64,000 nucleotides of DNA from G965233625 sp965233625 (GTDB lineage: Bacteria > Planctomycetota > Planctomycetia > Pirellulales > Pirellulaceae): NCBI GenBank assembly GCA_965233625.1, contig OZ247499.1, forward strand, positions 6,386,001 to 6,450,000. Direction: 5' to 3'. The position numbers and the translations under genes are program-made. Below are positions 7,662 through 15,817 of this stretch, in pieces. A model generated the notes under the pieces. It ran no database searches. It worked only from the letters and a program-made list of their open reading frames with translations, and was not told the origin of the DNA. Within the stretch, counting starts at the first letter, position 1, and each line of letters begins with the position of its first letter.

Positions 7662-8894
7662 TTAGCCATGCGAGGGCGTTTTCACTTCGGCCCGTTCAGG
7701 CTGTGGTTCTGATCCTGTTTTCAGGGGACGCGAACCGCCAGCAGACTTCTGCTGATACACGCTTGTAATCAGTTCCTCGTAGCCGCGCACCATTGCTGCC
7801 AGCGACCAGCCATCCACTACGACCTGCCGGCCCAGTTGCCCCATGCGTTTGCCTTCATCCAGGTTTGAAAGCACCTTGAACCAGCGAGCGGCAAGTTCAT
7901 CGGCATGACCCGCAGGAGCCAGATAACCCGTTACACCGTGATCCACCGTTTCAGCCACCGACCCGACACGGGTGGAAACTACTGGCAGGCCCGTGGCCAT
8001 GGCTTCCAGGATCGAGACCGGATTGGCCTCGTTCCGCGAGGTAAGTGCGAACAGGTCGAAGGCGGCCAGCATCTGCGGGATATCGCTGCGGTTGCCGGTC
8101 ATATGAACGCAGTTTTCCAGTGGATTGCCGCGGAGGGCCGCTTCGATCTTCTCCCTTTCTGGTCCTTCACCAGTGATGACAAAATGCGCTGCGGGCAGAT
8201 CGTGCTTCACCAGCGCTGCGGCGCGGAGGAAAAGGAGATGATTCTTTTCAGGTCGCAGCGCGGCGACGATGCCACAGACAGGCGCGTCCGTTGGTATGCC
8301 AAGCTCCTGCCGGATGGCGGCGCCGGCGTCTGGTTGCGGGCGGAAACGATCGACATCGACGCCGTTGGGGATGACGTGCACCTTCGACGCGGGGAACCGT
8401 TCGTTTTCGCACAGGTGCCGGCCGTGTTCGGACGCAACACCGATAAAGCCATCGGTAATCGGCGTCAGCAGCCGGTTCAGCCGGCCAACGCCATCGGGCC
8501 AACCCGTTGAATGCAGCGCCGACAGCACCACAGGCACGCCGGCGCGCCACGCCGCCAGCCGGCCCCAGAACATCTTGTCGCCGGCGCCCACGGTGACGAC
8601 CGCATCGATACGCTGCTCTTTCATCAGCCGGGTCAAACGTCCGAGCACCGCAAAGTCGTACTTGCCGGCCAGTTGATGATGATAGACGGGGATCTTCGCC
8701 TGCAGTTCTTCGCCCAGCGGCCCTGGCTCTTTCATGCAGCAAAGATGCGGTTCGAACCGCTCGCGATCTAATCCCGCGATGAGGTTCACCAGCAGTGTTT
8801 CGGCGCCGCCGACGGGCATGCTGGTAATGACAAACAGCACCCGTAGCGGTCCGCGGTCTGCAAGTGGCTGTGGCGTAGATGGTTTGAATGGCAT
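7662..8894 (-). CDS. GT4-family glycosyltransferase
   Basis: A 410-residue GT-B enzyme. The N-terminal half starts RVLFVITSMPVGGAETLL, typical of retaining GT4 enzymes. The C-terminal nucleotide-sugar half has VHVIPNGVDVDRF, GIVAALRPEKNHLLFLRA, and the E-x7-E motif region EANPVSILEAMATGLPVV followed by GYLAP. Such enzymes extend lipid-linked oligosaccharides at the cytoplasmic face of the membrane. It lies downstream of the flippase gene (38-base gap) and upstream of the GT26 gene, so probably builds the same repeat unit. The donor sugar cannot be read. Confidence 0.9.
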   Translation of the reverse strand: MPFKPSTPQPLADRGPLRVLFVITSMPVGGAETLLVNLIAGLDRERFEPHLCCMKEPGPLGEELQAKIPVYHHQLAGKYDFAVLGRLTRLMKEQRIDAVVTVGAGDKMFWGRLAAWRAGVPVVLSALHSTGWPDGVGRLNRLLTPITDGFIGVASEHGRHLCENERFPASKVHVIPNGVDVDRFRPQPDAGAAIRQELGIPTDAPVCGIVAALRPEKNHLLFLRAAALVKHDLPAAHFVITGEGPEREKIEAALRGNPLENCVHMTGNRSDIPQMLAAFDLFALTSRNEANPVSILEAMATGLPVVSTRVGSVAETVDHGVTGYLAPAGHADELAARWFKVLSNLDEGKRMGQLGRQVVVDGWSLAAMVRGYEELITSVYQQKSAGGSRPLKTGSEPQPERAEVKTPSHG

Positions 8895-8932
8895 CTGGTC
8901 TCTTCCAGCTTTTCGTAAATAGTTTGACCGTG

Positions 8933-10480
8933 TCAGGCGGCGTTTTCTTTTGCCATGCCGAAGCGGCTTGTGATCGTTTGTAGTTTCTGCCAGGTCATCT
9001 CAATCACGGATGCGATTTCGCGACGTTCGCCCCGGCTCATCAGCCAGCGGTGATTGAGGGCGAATAGCAACGTCGCCACCGCAAAGGCCAGACCGGGCAA
9101 GGCGCCGAATGCGAGCGACGCCGGGATGGCGACCGCCACCCAGATGCCTGCATCCAGCTTCATGCCGCTGCGGTAATTCAGCAGCAGAATTAAGGTCAGC
9201 GAAACAAGGTTCGCCACGGCCGTGGCCACAACTGCGCCCATCAGGCCCAGCCAGGGCAGCAGTAACGCGTTGCAGATAATGTTCGCCACAAGGCCCGCCG
9301 CCAGCGCGAGGCCGCCCAGCCGCGCCTTCTCGGCGCACCACAGGTAGGTTTGTGCGACCGTGGCCAGACCAAGCCACACGCAGTAGGCCATCGTCACCGG
9401 CAGCACCGCCAGTCCATCGCTGTATTTGCCTTGCAAAGCCCAGTCGAACAGCAGCGGCGAAGCCAGCAGTAGCACAGCGCCGCCCGCCGTGAAGCTGATC
9501 GACGTCAGCTTTACCGCCAGCCGTAATTTCCGCGAAACCAGCAGCCGGCGGCCCGCTTCCCAGTCGTGACTTAGATAAGGCACCACGATGCTTGCCAGCA
9601 ACGCCGCGACAGACGACAGCAGCAGCGGCGTGACCCGGCTGCTGTGATACTGCCCCACAAGCCCCTGAGCCTGCGTGGCAGTAAACGGGCCGAAGTGCAG
9701 AATCATGTAGCGGTCCGCGGCATCGAACAGATTGGCCAGCAGATTAATCACCCAGATCCAGCCCGCGAAGGGCAGCAGTTTGCCCCACAGCGTGCGATGC
9801 GGCAACGCTGTCATATCTGCCGGAAGATGTTTGAGCGTACGTGCCAGCACAAAGATGGCTCCCGCCCCGGCGACCACGCATCCGACCAGGTAGGCAATGA
9901 CAAGGGCTGACACTCCCCAGCCGGCAAAGGCTGTTAGGCCGACACCAACCAGGGCGAATAAAAGACTGTGCGTGAACTGAATCACGGCCGAAGCCCGCGC
10001 CTGCCGCAAGGCGGTAAGTAGTTCATTCAGAAAGTTGAACGCAATCACCGAGATCAAGGCTGCGGCCAGTAGCTGCGTCAACTGCGTCTGTGAAGCGTCC
10101 TTGAAAATCAGCCACGACATCCACTCTCCGCCACACGCCGCCAGTACGGCGCACAACATGCCGAGCACTGCGGATACGACTGCCGTTCGCCACAAAAATG
10201 ACCGTAACTGGCCACGCTGATGATAGTATTCCACGTAACGGCCAAACGAACCTGGCAGACCGAGCACCGCCAGCGGCGCCGCCATCAGCAGGAAGCTGAA
10301 GGCAAGCGACCACATGCCGAGCTGTTCATCGCTTAAGACGCGGCAGAAGAGAATACTGCGCGAAAAGCCGACCACCCGCTGTATGACCGTCATGCTTAAC
10401 ATGACGGCGACGCCCGCGGCGAGAGAATCTGCGGGCAGCGGCGGCGGGTTGCATTCTGCGGTAGTGTCAGACTCTGTCAT
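8933..10480 (-). CDS. Polysaccharide flippase (Wzx-like, MOP superfamily)
   Basis: A 515-residue integral membrane protein with about 12-14 hydrophobic helices spread over the whole length and short polar loops. The early segment VIQRVVGFSRSILFCRVLS is typical of the PST/Wzx flippase start. Such proteins move undecaprenyl-linked repeat units to the outer face of the inner membrane. Its start overlaps the polysaccharide deacetylase stop by four bases, which suggests translational coupling. With GT4 and GT26 genes downstream and chain-length and polymerase genes on the divergent arm, a Wzx role fits well. Confidence 0.88.
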   Translation of the reverse strand: MTESDTTAECNPPPLPADSLAAGVAVMLSMTVIQRVVGFSRSILFCRVLSDEQLGMWSLAFSFLLMAAPLAVLGLPGSFGRYVEYYHQRGQLRSFLWRTAVVSAVLGMLCAVLAACGGEWMSWLIFKDASQTQLTQLLAAALISVIAFNFLNELLTALRQARASAVIQFTHSLLFALVGVGLTAFAGWGVSALVIAYLVGCVVAGAGAIFVLARTLKHLPADMTALPHRTLWGKLLPFAGWIWVINLLANLFDAADRYMILHFGPFTATQAQGLVGQYHSSRVTPLLLSSVAALLASIVVPYLSHDWEAGRRLLVSRKLRLAVKLTSISFTAGGAVLLLASPLLFDWALQGKYSDGLAVLPVTMAYCVWLGLATVAQTYLWCAEKARLGGLALAAGLVANIICNALLLPWLGLMGAVVATAVANLVSLTLILLLNYRSGMKLDAGIWVAVAIPASLAFGALPGLAFAVATLLFALNHRWLMSRGERREIASVIEMTWQKLQTITSRFGMAKENAA

Positions 10481-11370
10481 GGCACTTGCACCGCCGGATT
10501 TTCTGCCGGGCTGGCAATTTCACCGGGTTGATAACGCGGCAGATTGAATTTCCGCGGATCGCCGGTCAGCCAGTTTTTTAGGCGGATGAATTCAACGTCT
10601 GCGTGAATCCGCTGCAAATGAAAGGCGTTCTGGTCCGCCTGCGCGAAATCGCCGGGAAAGTTGTAACCGCCATAAGCGCTGCAGAAGCCGTCGAAACCGT
10701 TATCGCGCAATAGCTTGATCGCCCGGTCATTCAGATTCTGCTTCAATCCGAAGGGGAAGGCGAAGTAACGGATATCGCAGCCGCAGACGTTTTCAAGGTC
10801 GCGGGCGGCAGCGATCGTTTCATCGAAAAGCTCGTGTTCGCAAGTGACCTTCCCAAGGTCCGGGTGCGTGCGTGTATGGGCGCCGATTTCAACGCCCGCT
10901 GCTGCGAGGGCCCGAAGTTGCTCGATGGTATTGGGTTCCAACGGGCGGCCGGCTTTTACATCGTGCGGAAACGGCTCGCGGCTGAGCACGTTGCCTGTTG
11001 TCACGAAGTAAGTCGCGGGCAGGTTTTTGCGGATCAGCAGCGGCAGCGCTTCAGCGCAGTTCTCGGCGTAACCATCGTCAAACGTGATGCACGCCGCAGG
11101 CCGGTCGTTGAAGCCAGACGTCAGCCGCTTCTGCGCTTCGGCCAGGCTGATGATGTCAAAATTCGCTTCCAGCCATTCCACCTGCCGCCGGAACATTTCC
11201 GTGGGCATCGTCCAGGCATTGGGATACTCATCCGCGATGCGATGATAAAACAGGATGGAGACCGGCGCGTTGCCGGCCCGCGCATACTGATAGTTCCGCC
11301 ACCTGCGGTAGGGCAGCGTGGTGTAGTAATAGCAGCCCGTGAGGGCTTGTTTCCAGGCGGGCATCGTCAT
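10477..11370 (-). CDS. Polysaccharide deacetylase (NodB homology)
   Basis: A 297-residue protein without an obvious signal peptide. ACITFDDGYAEN (about 94-105) carries the metal- and base-providing Asp pair. GAHTRTHPDLG (about 144-154) supplies the H-x3-H zinc ligands. RYFAFPFGLKQNLND matches motif 3. These CE4 enzymes remove N-acetyl groups from polysaccharides. An N-terminal VSILFYHRIADE is common in exopolysaccharide-locus members. It lies 5 bases after the CelD-like gene and overlaps the flippase gene by four bases, so it is in the middle of a tight operon. A second ATG two codons in is possible. Confidence 0.9.
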   Translation of the reverse strand: MTMPAWKQALTGCYYYTTLPYRRWRNYQYARAGNAPVSILFYHRIADEYPNAWTMPTEMFRRQVEWLEANFDIISLAEAQKRLTSGFNDRPAACITFDDGYAENCAEALPLLIRKNLPATYFVTTGNVLSREPFPHDVKAGRPLEPNTIEQLRALAAAGVEIGAHTRTHPDLGKVTCEHELFDETIAAARDLENVCGCDIRYFAFPFGLKQNLNDRAIKLLRDNGFDGFCSAYGGYNFPGDFAQADQNAFHLQRIHADVEFIRLKNWLTGDPRKFNLPRYQPGEIASPAENPAVQVP

Positions 11371-11375
11371 TGGAT

Positions 11376-12476
11376 CTACTTCATCCCTGTGAGCGAAAGG
11401 CCCGTTTTCAGCATGCTTTTGATGCGGTCACCGGCCATCCACACGCCAGCGCGCATTGCCGAAGTGGCGCCGGGTGAGATCGCACGCCACTGCACGGTGG
11501 TTTGTGGTTCGGCCCGCCAGTGCGCCTTGTAAGGTTCGTCGCCGCGGAGGAAATCGAACGTCTTATAGCCTTGCTCGATAGCGCGGCGGATCGTGGCCAC
11601 CATGATCACGCGGCCGGGTTCTTCATCCATCAGATCCGGGTCGATACCGGCCTGATAAGCGAACGCAGTATCCGCATCTTTAAGATGAATCTCCGCCGCC
11701 AGCGGCTTGTCCTCCAGCGTTACCCAGTGCAGTTCAACCGCGTTCTGTTTAAGCAACGCTTTGGCAGCTGCCGGGAGGAATGCGGCGAAAGGCTCGCTGG
11801 CAAAGCAGCCCGGTTCGCCCAGGCTGTTTCGGCGGCGTTGATGTAAGTCGATCAGGATCTCGAATCCGCGGTCCAGCTCCTGCTGCGTGGTGGCGGTATG
11901 CAATACGGCGCGTCCGCTATCCAGCGCGCGACGCTGCACGCGGCGAAGTTGTTTGCGGTGCGACTTCGACATCGAAGCCAGGTATTCGTCCCAGCTTTGC
12001 GGTAGGGCGATCCGCCAGCAGTTGAGATCGTCTTCGCGTTGTACGCTGACGCCATCTTCGCCTAAAGCGGCGATCAACATCGGCGCGTTGCGGGCGCCGG
12101 TGGAAACACCGTCTAAGTGCAGCAGGTCCCATCGCGGTGCGTTGTCGACAAGCCAGCGGGCCATGGCGGTGGTGACCGCTTCGGCATGTTCGTTGCGACA
12201 CATAATATCCATATAGTCCGAACACACTTCGCCCGAACCCAGCAGCCGCAGCACCTGGCCGCGCGACGCACTGTGCTGCCGCACCAGAGGGGCGATGCCC
12301 GTGATCTGGCCGTTCTCGTCATTGGCCGTAAGCAGAAACAGCTCGCAACCGCTGCGGTAGGCTTCCCACCAGTTCAACAGCCAGCCACGTTGTAGAAACG
12401 GCGAGGTAGCCAGCGCATCCCAGGCGTCTGCGATCTGTTCCACCTGGTTGATCGAATCAATTTTCTGAATGTGCAT
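11376..12476 (-). CDS. CelD/BcsL-like GNAT acetyltransferase
   Basis: A 366-residue protein of the FemAB/CelD type of double GNAT fold. It has an N-terminal WDALATSPFLQRGWLLNWWE, a central MSKSHRKQLRRVQRRAL segment (the conserved S-x-K-x-R-x-x-L/I-R-R motif), and a C-terminal acetyltransferase part with AAEIHLKDADTAFAYQAGID and TFDFLRGDEPYKAHW. Such proteins occur in many exopolysaccharide and cellulose loci and probably acetylate a sugar precursor. It is the first gene of the minus-strand arm, facing the Wzz-like gene across a 363-base intergenic region. The substrate is unknown. Confidence 0.83.
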   Translation of the reverse strand: MHIQKIDSINQVEQIADAWDALATSPFLQRGWLLNWWEAYRSGCELFLLTANDENGQITGIAPLVRQHSASRGQVLRLLGSGEVCSDYMDIMCRNEHAEAVTTAMARWLVDNAPRWDLLHLDGVSTGARNAPMLIAALGEDGVSVQREDDLNCWRIALPQSWDEYLASMSKSHRKQLRRVQRRALDSGRAVLHTATTQQELDRGFEILIDLHQRRRNSLGEPGCFASEPFAAFLPAAAKALLKQNAVELHWVTLEDKPLAAEIHLKDADTAFAYQAGIDPDLMDEEPGRVIMVATIRRAIEQGYKTFDFLRGDEPYKAHWRAEPQTTVQWRAISPGATSAMRAGVWMAGDRIKSMLKTGLSLTGMK

Positions 12477-12839
12477 GAAGATGCCGTTCCCGGTCGCCGT
12501 AACATTTTTTGCGCAAAACGCAGCTTAGAAAACAAAGCCACTTAGAAGCTTTCGTTACTGCGGCGCGTTTGCAAACGAAACGGCGTGTGGTTTTCACGCA
12601 ACGCGTGGCTTTTCTTCATCGCGGCAATCGAGACGTGTTGCATTGTGTCAACATCTGTCACCCGGTGAATGCGGATCCGCCTTCTGCAAATTAACTTGCG
12701 ACGTTTTTCTAAAGGCTTGCAGGGCAGGGCGTTACGCATAGGGAAGGGCAGTTCCATACAGCCGCTGAGCAACAGACGGGCGCGGCGGTTGCTTTTGCTT
12801 CTGGCAGGTTCCGGCATGCATCTCTTCAGAAAGGCCGCC
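12477..12839. promoter_or_regulatory. Divergent intergenic region of the exopolysaccharide locus
   Basis: 363 bases between the two divergent arms, so both promoters must lie here. The one distinct signal is TTTTGCGCAAAA (12507-12518), a perfect 12-base palindrome 31 bases upstream of the minus-strand start, in a good place for a repressor or activator site. An in-frame extension of the plus-strand gene reaches back to 12669, but it encodes a basic, low-quality stretch and is better read as leader. No small gene was seen. Confidence 0.5.
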
Positions 12840-14372
12840 ATGAGTCAGTCATCTTCGATCAATCCACACATCACCTACTATCTTGCCGCCATGCGGAAGT
12901 ATCCGCTGCGATGGATCGTGCCCGCGCTGCTGATCGGCGCCGGTGTGGCGGCGTATACGTTATTTAGCACGAAGACCTGGGAGGCGACGCAGGCCATCGT
13001 CGTCCGCGAAGAAGCCATCGGCAATCTAACGGCTGACGGCGAATTCAAAGATGTTGAAAGCATGCGTTCAGCGCAAGAGACCGTCGCCGCCGTGCTCATG
13101 AGTGACGCCGTCATCAGCCCCGCGCTTGAGGAGACGGGACCGCCAGCGTTGACCACGCGGCTGTCTAAATTCCCCGCGGCCGAGGACATTGAATCGGCTC
13201 GCAGCCAGATCAAAGTCAAACCGCCCAACGGCGCTGAATTTGGTAAGACGGAACTGTTCTATCTTCAGGTGCAGTCAGAGGGCAAAGAACGCACGCTGGA
13301 ACTCACGCGTTCTCTGTGCAAGCATCTGGATGAACAACTGAGGCTGCTGCGGATGGCAAAGTCCGAAAGCATGGTCAAAGAGCTTTCGCGGTCTGTGCAA
13401 CTGGCGGAGAAAGATCTGAAACAGGCCACCATGAAGCTGGCGGCTGTGGAGCGCGAAGTCGGCAGCGACCTGGGTGAACTTCGCATTTTGAACGAATCCG
13501 CCGCCGGCGACAGCAACCTGAGGCAGACGTTGATTGAACTGGATAACGAATTACGCAAAGCACGCACCGAGCAGCACGCACGCACGCGGCTGCTGGAAAT
13601 GCTGCTGGAAGCCCGGCAGCAGCCAGAGCGACTGGTCGCCGTTCCCAGTGACATGCTTGAGTCACTGCCGGTGCTCAAACAGCTGAAAGACGGCCTCACC
13701 GCCGCGCAGCTGAAAACGGCGAATCTGCAGGCGGAACGCACCTCGGTGCATCCCAAGGTGACCGCTGCCATTGAAGAAGAAAAACAGATCCGCCGGCAAC
13801 TGATGTTAGAGCTTCCCGGTTCTATTCAGGGACTGTTCGCGGATATTGAAGTCGGACAGACGCGTGTGCAGACCGTCGGGCAGCAGCACGCGAAGGTGGT
13901 TGCCAGGATGACAACGCTGGCGAATCTGCGGGCGACCTACGGCAACCTGGCGTCGGAAGTTAAACGCCGCGAGGTGAACTTGCAGAACGCCCAGCAGAAG
14001 CTCAGCACCGCGCAAGCGTCGCAGGAAGCCGCGCGGACAAGCAGCATCATCACGTTTGTTGACGAACCCGTGACCGGGGCGAATCCGGCCGGGATCGGCC
14101 GCAAGGTGACGTTCGGCATTGGCATCTTTGGCGGGCTGATCGTGGGACTTGGTTTCCTGGTGCTCAGCGTACCACCGCCAACCAATGGTGGACCTGCAAC
14201 GGATGCGCCGGTTGCATCGGCTGGTGCAACGGAAACGGGCGTCAATCCGTGGGAACAGCGTGCTGACGGTTCCGCAGGAGGTCAAGCGGCGCCGCCTGCC
14301 GCCGCAGCGCAACACAGTGTCCTATCTTTAAGAGACGCCATCGCGCGGCGGAACGACCACCGCGCGGTTTGA
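12840..14372 (+). CDS. Wzz/GumC-like polysaccharide chain-length protein
   Basis: A 510-residue protein from the ATG at 12840, chosen because AGAAAGG (12828-12834) lies five bases upstream; longer forms to 12669 lack an RBS. An N-terminal membrane segment (YPLRWIVPALLIGAGVAAYT, about 21-40) is followed by a large periplasmic domain with long coiled coils (about 170-400). A second membrane segment (FGIGIFGGLIVGLGFLVLSV) is near residue 440. A Pro/Ala/Gly-rich cytoplasmic tail ends the protein. This is the layout of polysaccharide co-polymerases, which set chain length together with Wzy. No C-terminal tyrosine-kinase P-loop is present. The polymerase gene starts 48 bases downstream. Confidence 0.82.
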   Translation: MSQSSSINPHITYYLAAMRKYPLRWIVPALLIGAGVAAYTLFSTKTWEATQAIVVREEAIGNLTADGEFKDVESMRSAQETVAAVLMSDAVISPALEETGPPALTTRLSKFPAAEDIESARSQIKVKPPNGAEFGKTELFYLQVQSEGKERTLELTRSLCKHLDEQLRLLRMAKSESMVKELSRSVQLAEKDLKQATMKLAAVEREVGSDLGELRILNESAAGDSNLRQTLIELDNELRKARTEQHARTRLLEMLLEARQQPERLVAVPSDMLESLPVLKQLKDGLTAAQLKTANLQAERTSVHPKVTAAIEEEKQIRRQLMLELPGSIQGLFADIEVGQTRVQTVGQQHAKVVARMTTLANLRATYGNLASEVKRREVNLQNAQQKLSTAQASQEAARTSSIITFVDEPVTGANPAGIGRKVTFGIGIFGGLIVGLGFLVLSVPPPTNGGPATDAPVASAGATETGVNPWEQRADGSAGGQAAPPAAAAQHSVLSLRDAIARRNDHRAV

Positions 14373-14419
14373 TGCACAACGGTTGAACACTGCCCAAAGC
14401 CAGACGCTGCCTGAATCTT

Positions 14420-15811
14420 ATGATCGCCATTATTGTTATATTCTGCCTGGCCGGGCTTGCCTGGGGAACCTTCTACGCGTTGCGTGGTTCGGTGCTGCTG
14501 GGCTGCCTGGTGTATATGGTGACGGCCTGCTGCTTCGGACCGTTCTTCTTCTCGGCGGAAGTCGGGCTGTCGGTGACGATTGACCGTGCGGTGTTTGTCG
14601 CGCTGGTGGGCGTTGCGATTGTGCAGTGGCGGCTGCGGTTGATGGAGCCCAAGCCGCTGATTGCGGCGGACTATATCCTGCTGGCGTTTATTGCCTGGTT
14701 GGGGATCAGCACGTTTACGCATGATTACACGCAGACCGGCCCGGACGAAACGCCCATCGTTCAGCATCTGATTAACGGCTATCTAATGCCGCTGGCGTTG
14801 TACTTTATCGCCCGGCAATCGGTGCACAACGAGAAAGCTTTTACCCGGGTGCTGGTGGGCTTCGCCATATTCGGCTTCTATCTGGCGGTAACCGGCGTGG
14901 CGGAAGTCAGCCAGCAATGGTGGCTGGTGTTTCCGAAGTATATTTCTAATCCGGAGATCGGCCTGCACTTCAGCCGCGCCCGCGGGCCGATGCTGCAGTC
15001 TGTCAGTTACGGCGTTTATCTTTCAACCTGTCTGTTCTGCCTGTGGCTGTTGCGGACACGCCTGCAAGGACTTTGGTGGTGGGTGGCGGCAGGTGTGACA
15101 CCGCTGTTTCTGGCATCGGTTTATCTTTCCAAAACACGTTCGGTCTGGGTGGGAACTGCCTGCGGACTGATGGTCATCCTCTGCGTCACGCTGAAGGGGC
15201 GCGTGCGGATGGCGGTGATCGGCGGCATGATTCTCTGTGGCGTGCTGGCGGGCGTCTCGAAGTTTGACGCGATTCTTGGTTTGCAGCGTGAGGGCACGGT
15301 GCAGAACACCCGCAAGTCAGTAAGTATGCGGGGAAGCTTTGCGTATGTGTCGTGGAAGATGTTTCAGGAGAAGCCGCTGCTGGGCTATGGCTTCGGCCAG
15401 TTCGCCCGCGAGAAGTTGCCATTCCTGAGCGATCGCAGCACCGACATGCATCTGGAAGCGATCCGTCCTTATGTGCACCACAGCACGTTCCTGGCGGTGC
15501 TGACCGAAACCGGGCTGATCGGTCTGGTTCTGTTCCTGGCGTTGCTTGCCGCCTGGGTGCATGCTTCGGTCCGGATCGTACGGCACGAGCGGGCGCCGCC
15601 GTGGGTGGCTCATCAGGGGTTGCTGATGCTGGCGATCCTGGCGATGGCGTTCTTTCAGATGGTCGGGCATGAAATCACTTTCACGCCGCTGGACAATTCG
15701 GTGATTTACTTTTTCGCCGGCGCCGTGATCGGCCTGCGTGCGAAGGAACTGGCCGCCAACCAGCGGCTGCTGCAACCCGATATGAACCACGCCGTTGCTT
15801 CGCAAATTTAA
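14420..15811 (+). CDS. O-antigen ligase / Wzy-like polymerase
   Basis: A 463-residue membrane protein with about 11-12 hydrophobic helices. The large external loop contains SKTRSVWVGTACGLMV and, further on, HHSTFLAVLTETGLIGLVLF. The latter matches the H-N/H-S-x-L-x-x-x-x-E-x-G-x-x-G core of the Wzy_C (WaaL/Wzy) domain. Proteins of this family join or polymerise lipid-linked glycans in the periplasm. Sequence alone does not separate polymerase from ligase; the neighbouring Wzz-like gene favours a polymerase. It lies 48 bases after the Wzz-like gene and 6 bases before the kinase gene, so all three are probably co-transcribed. Confidence 0.87.
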   Translation: MIAIIVIFCLAGLAWGTFYALRGSVLLGCLVYMVTACCFGPFFFSAEVGLSVTIDRAVFVALVGVAIVQWRLRLMEPKPLIAADYILLAFIAWLGISTFTHDYTQTGPDETPIVQHLINGYLMPLALYFIARQSVHNEKAFTRVLVGFAIFGFYLAVTGVAEVSQQWWLVFPKYISNPEIGLHFSRARGPMLQSVSYGVYLSTCLFCLWLLRTRLQGLWWWVAAGVTPLFLASVYLSKTRSVWVGTACGLMVILCVTLKGRVRMAVIGGMILCGVLAGVSKFDAILGLQREGTVQNTRKSVSMRGSFAYVSWKMFQEKPLLGYGFGQFAREKLPFLSDRSTDMHLEAIRPYVHHSTFLAVLTETGLIGLVLFLALLAAWVHASVRIVRHERAPPWVAHQGLLMLAILAMAFFQMVGHEITFTPLDNSVIYFFAGAVIGLRAKELAANQRLLQPDMNHAVASQI

Positions 15812-15817
15812 GCTGCC

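Noticed and set aside
7020..7712. 230-residue plus-strand frame
   Set aside because: It is antisense to the GT26 gene and has no domain features.
12669..12839. 57-residue N-terminal extension of the Wzz-like protein
   Set aside because: It has no RBS, is strongly basic without family match, and the ATG at 12840 has AGAAAGG at the right distance.
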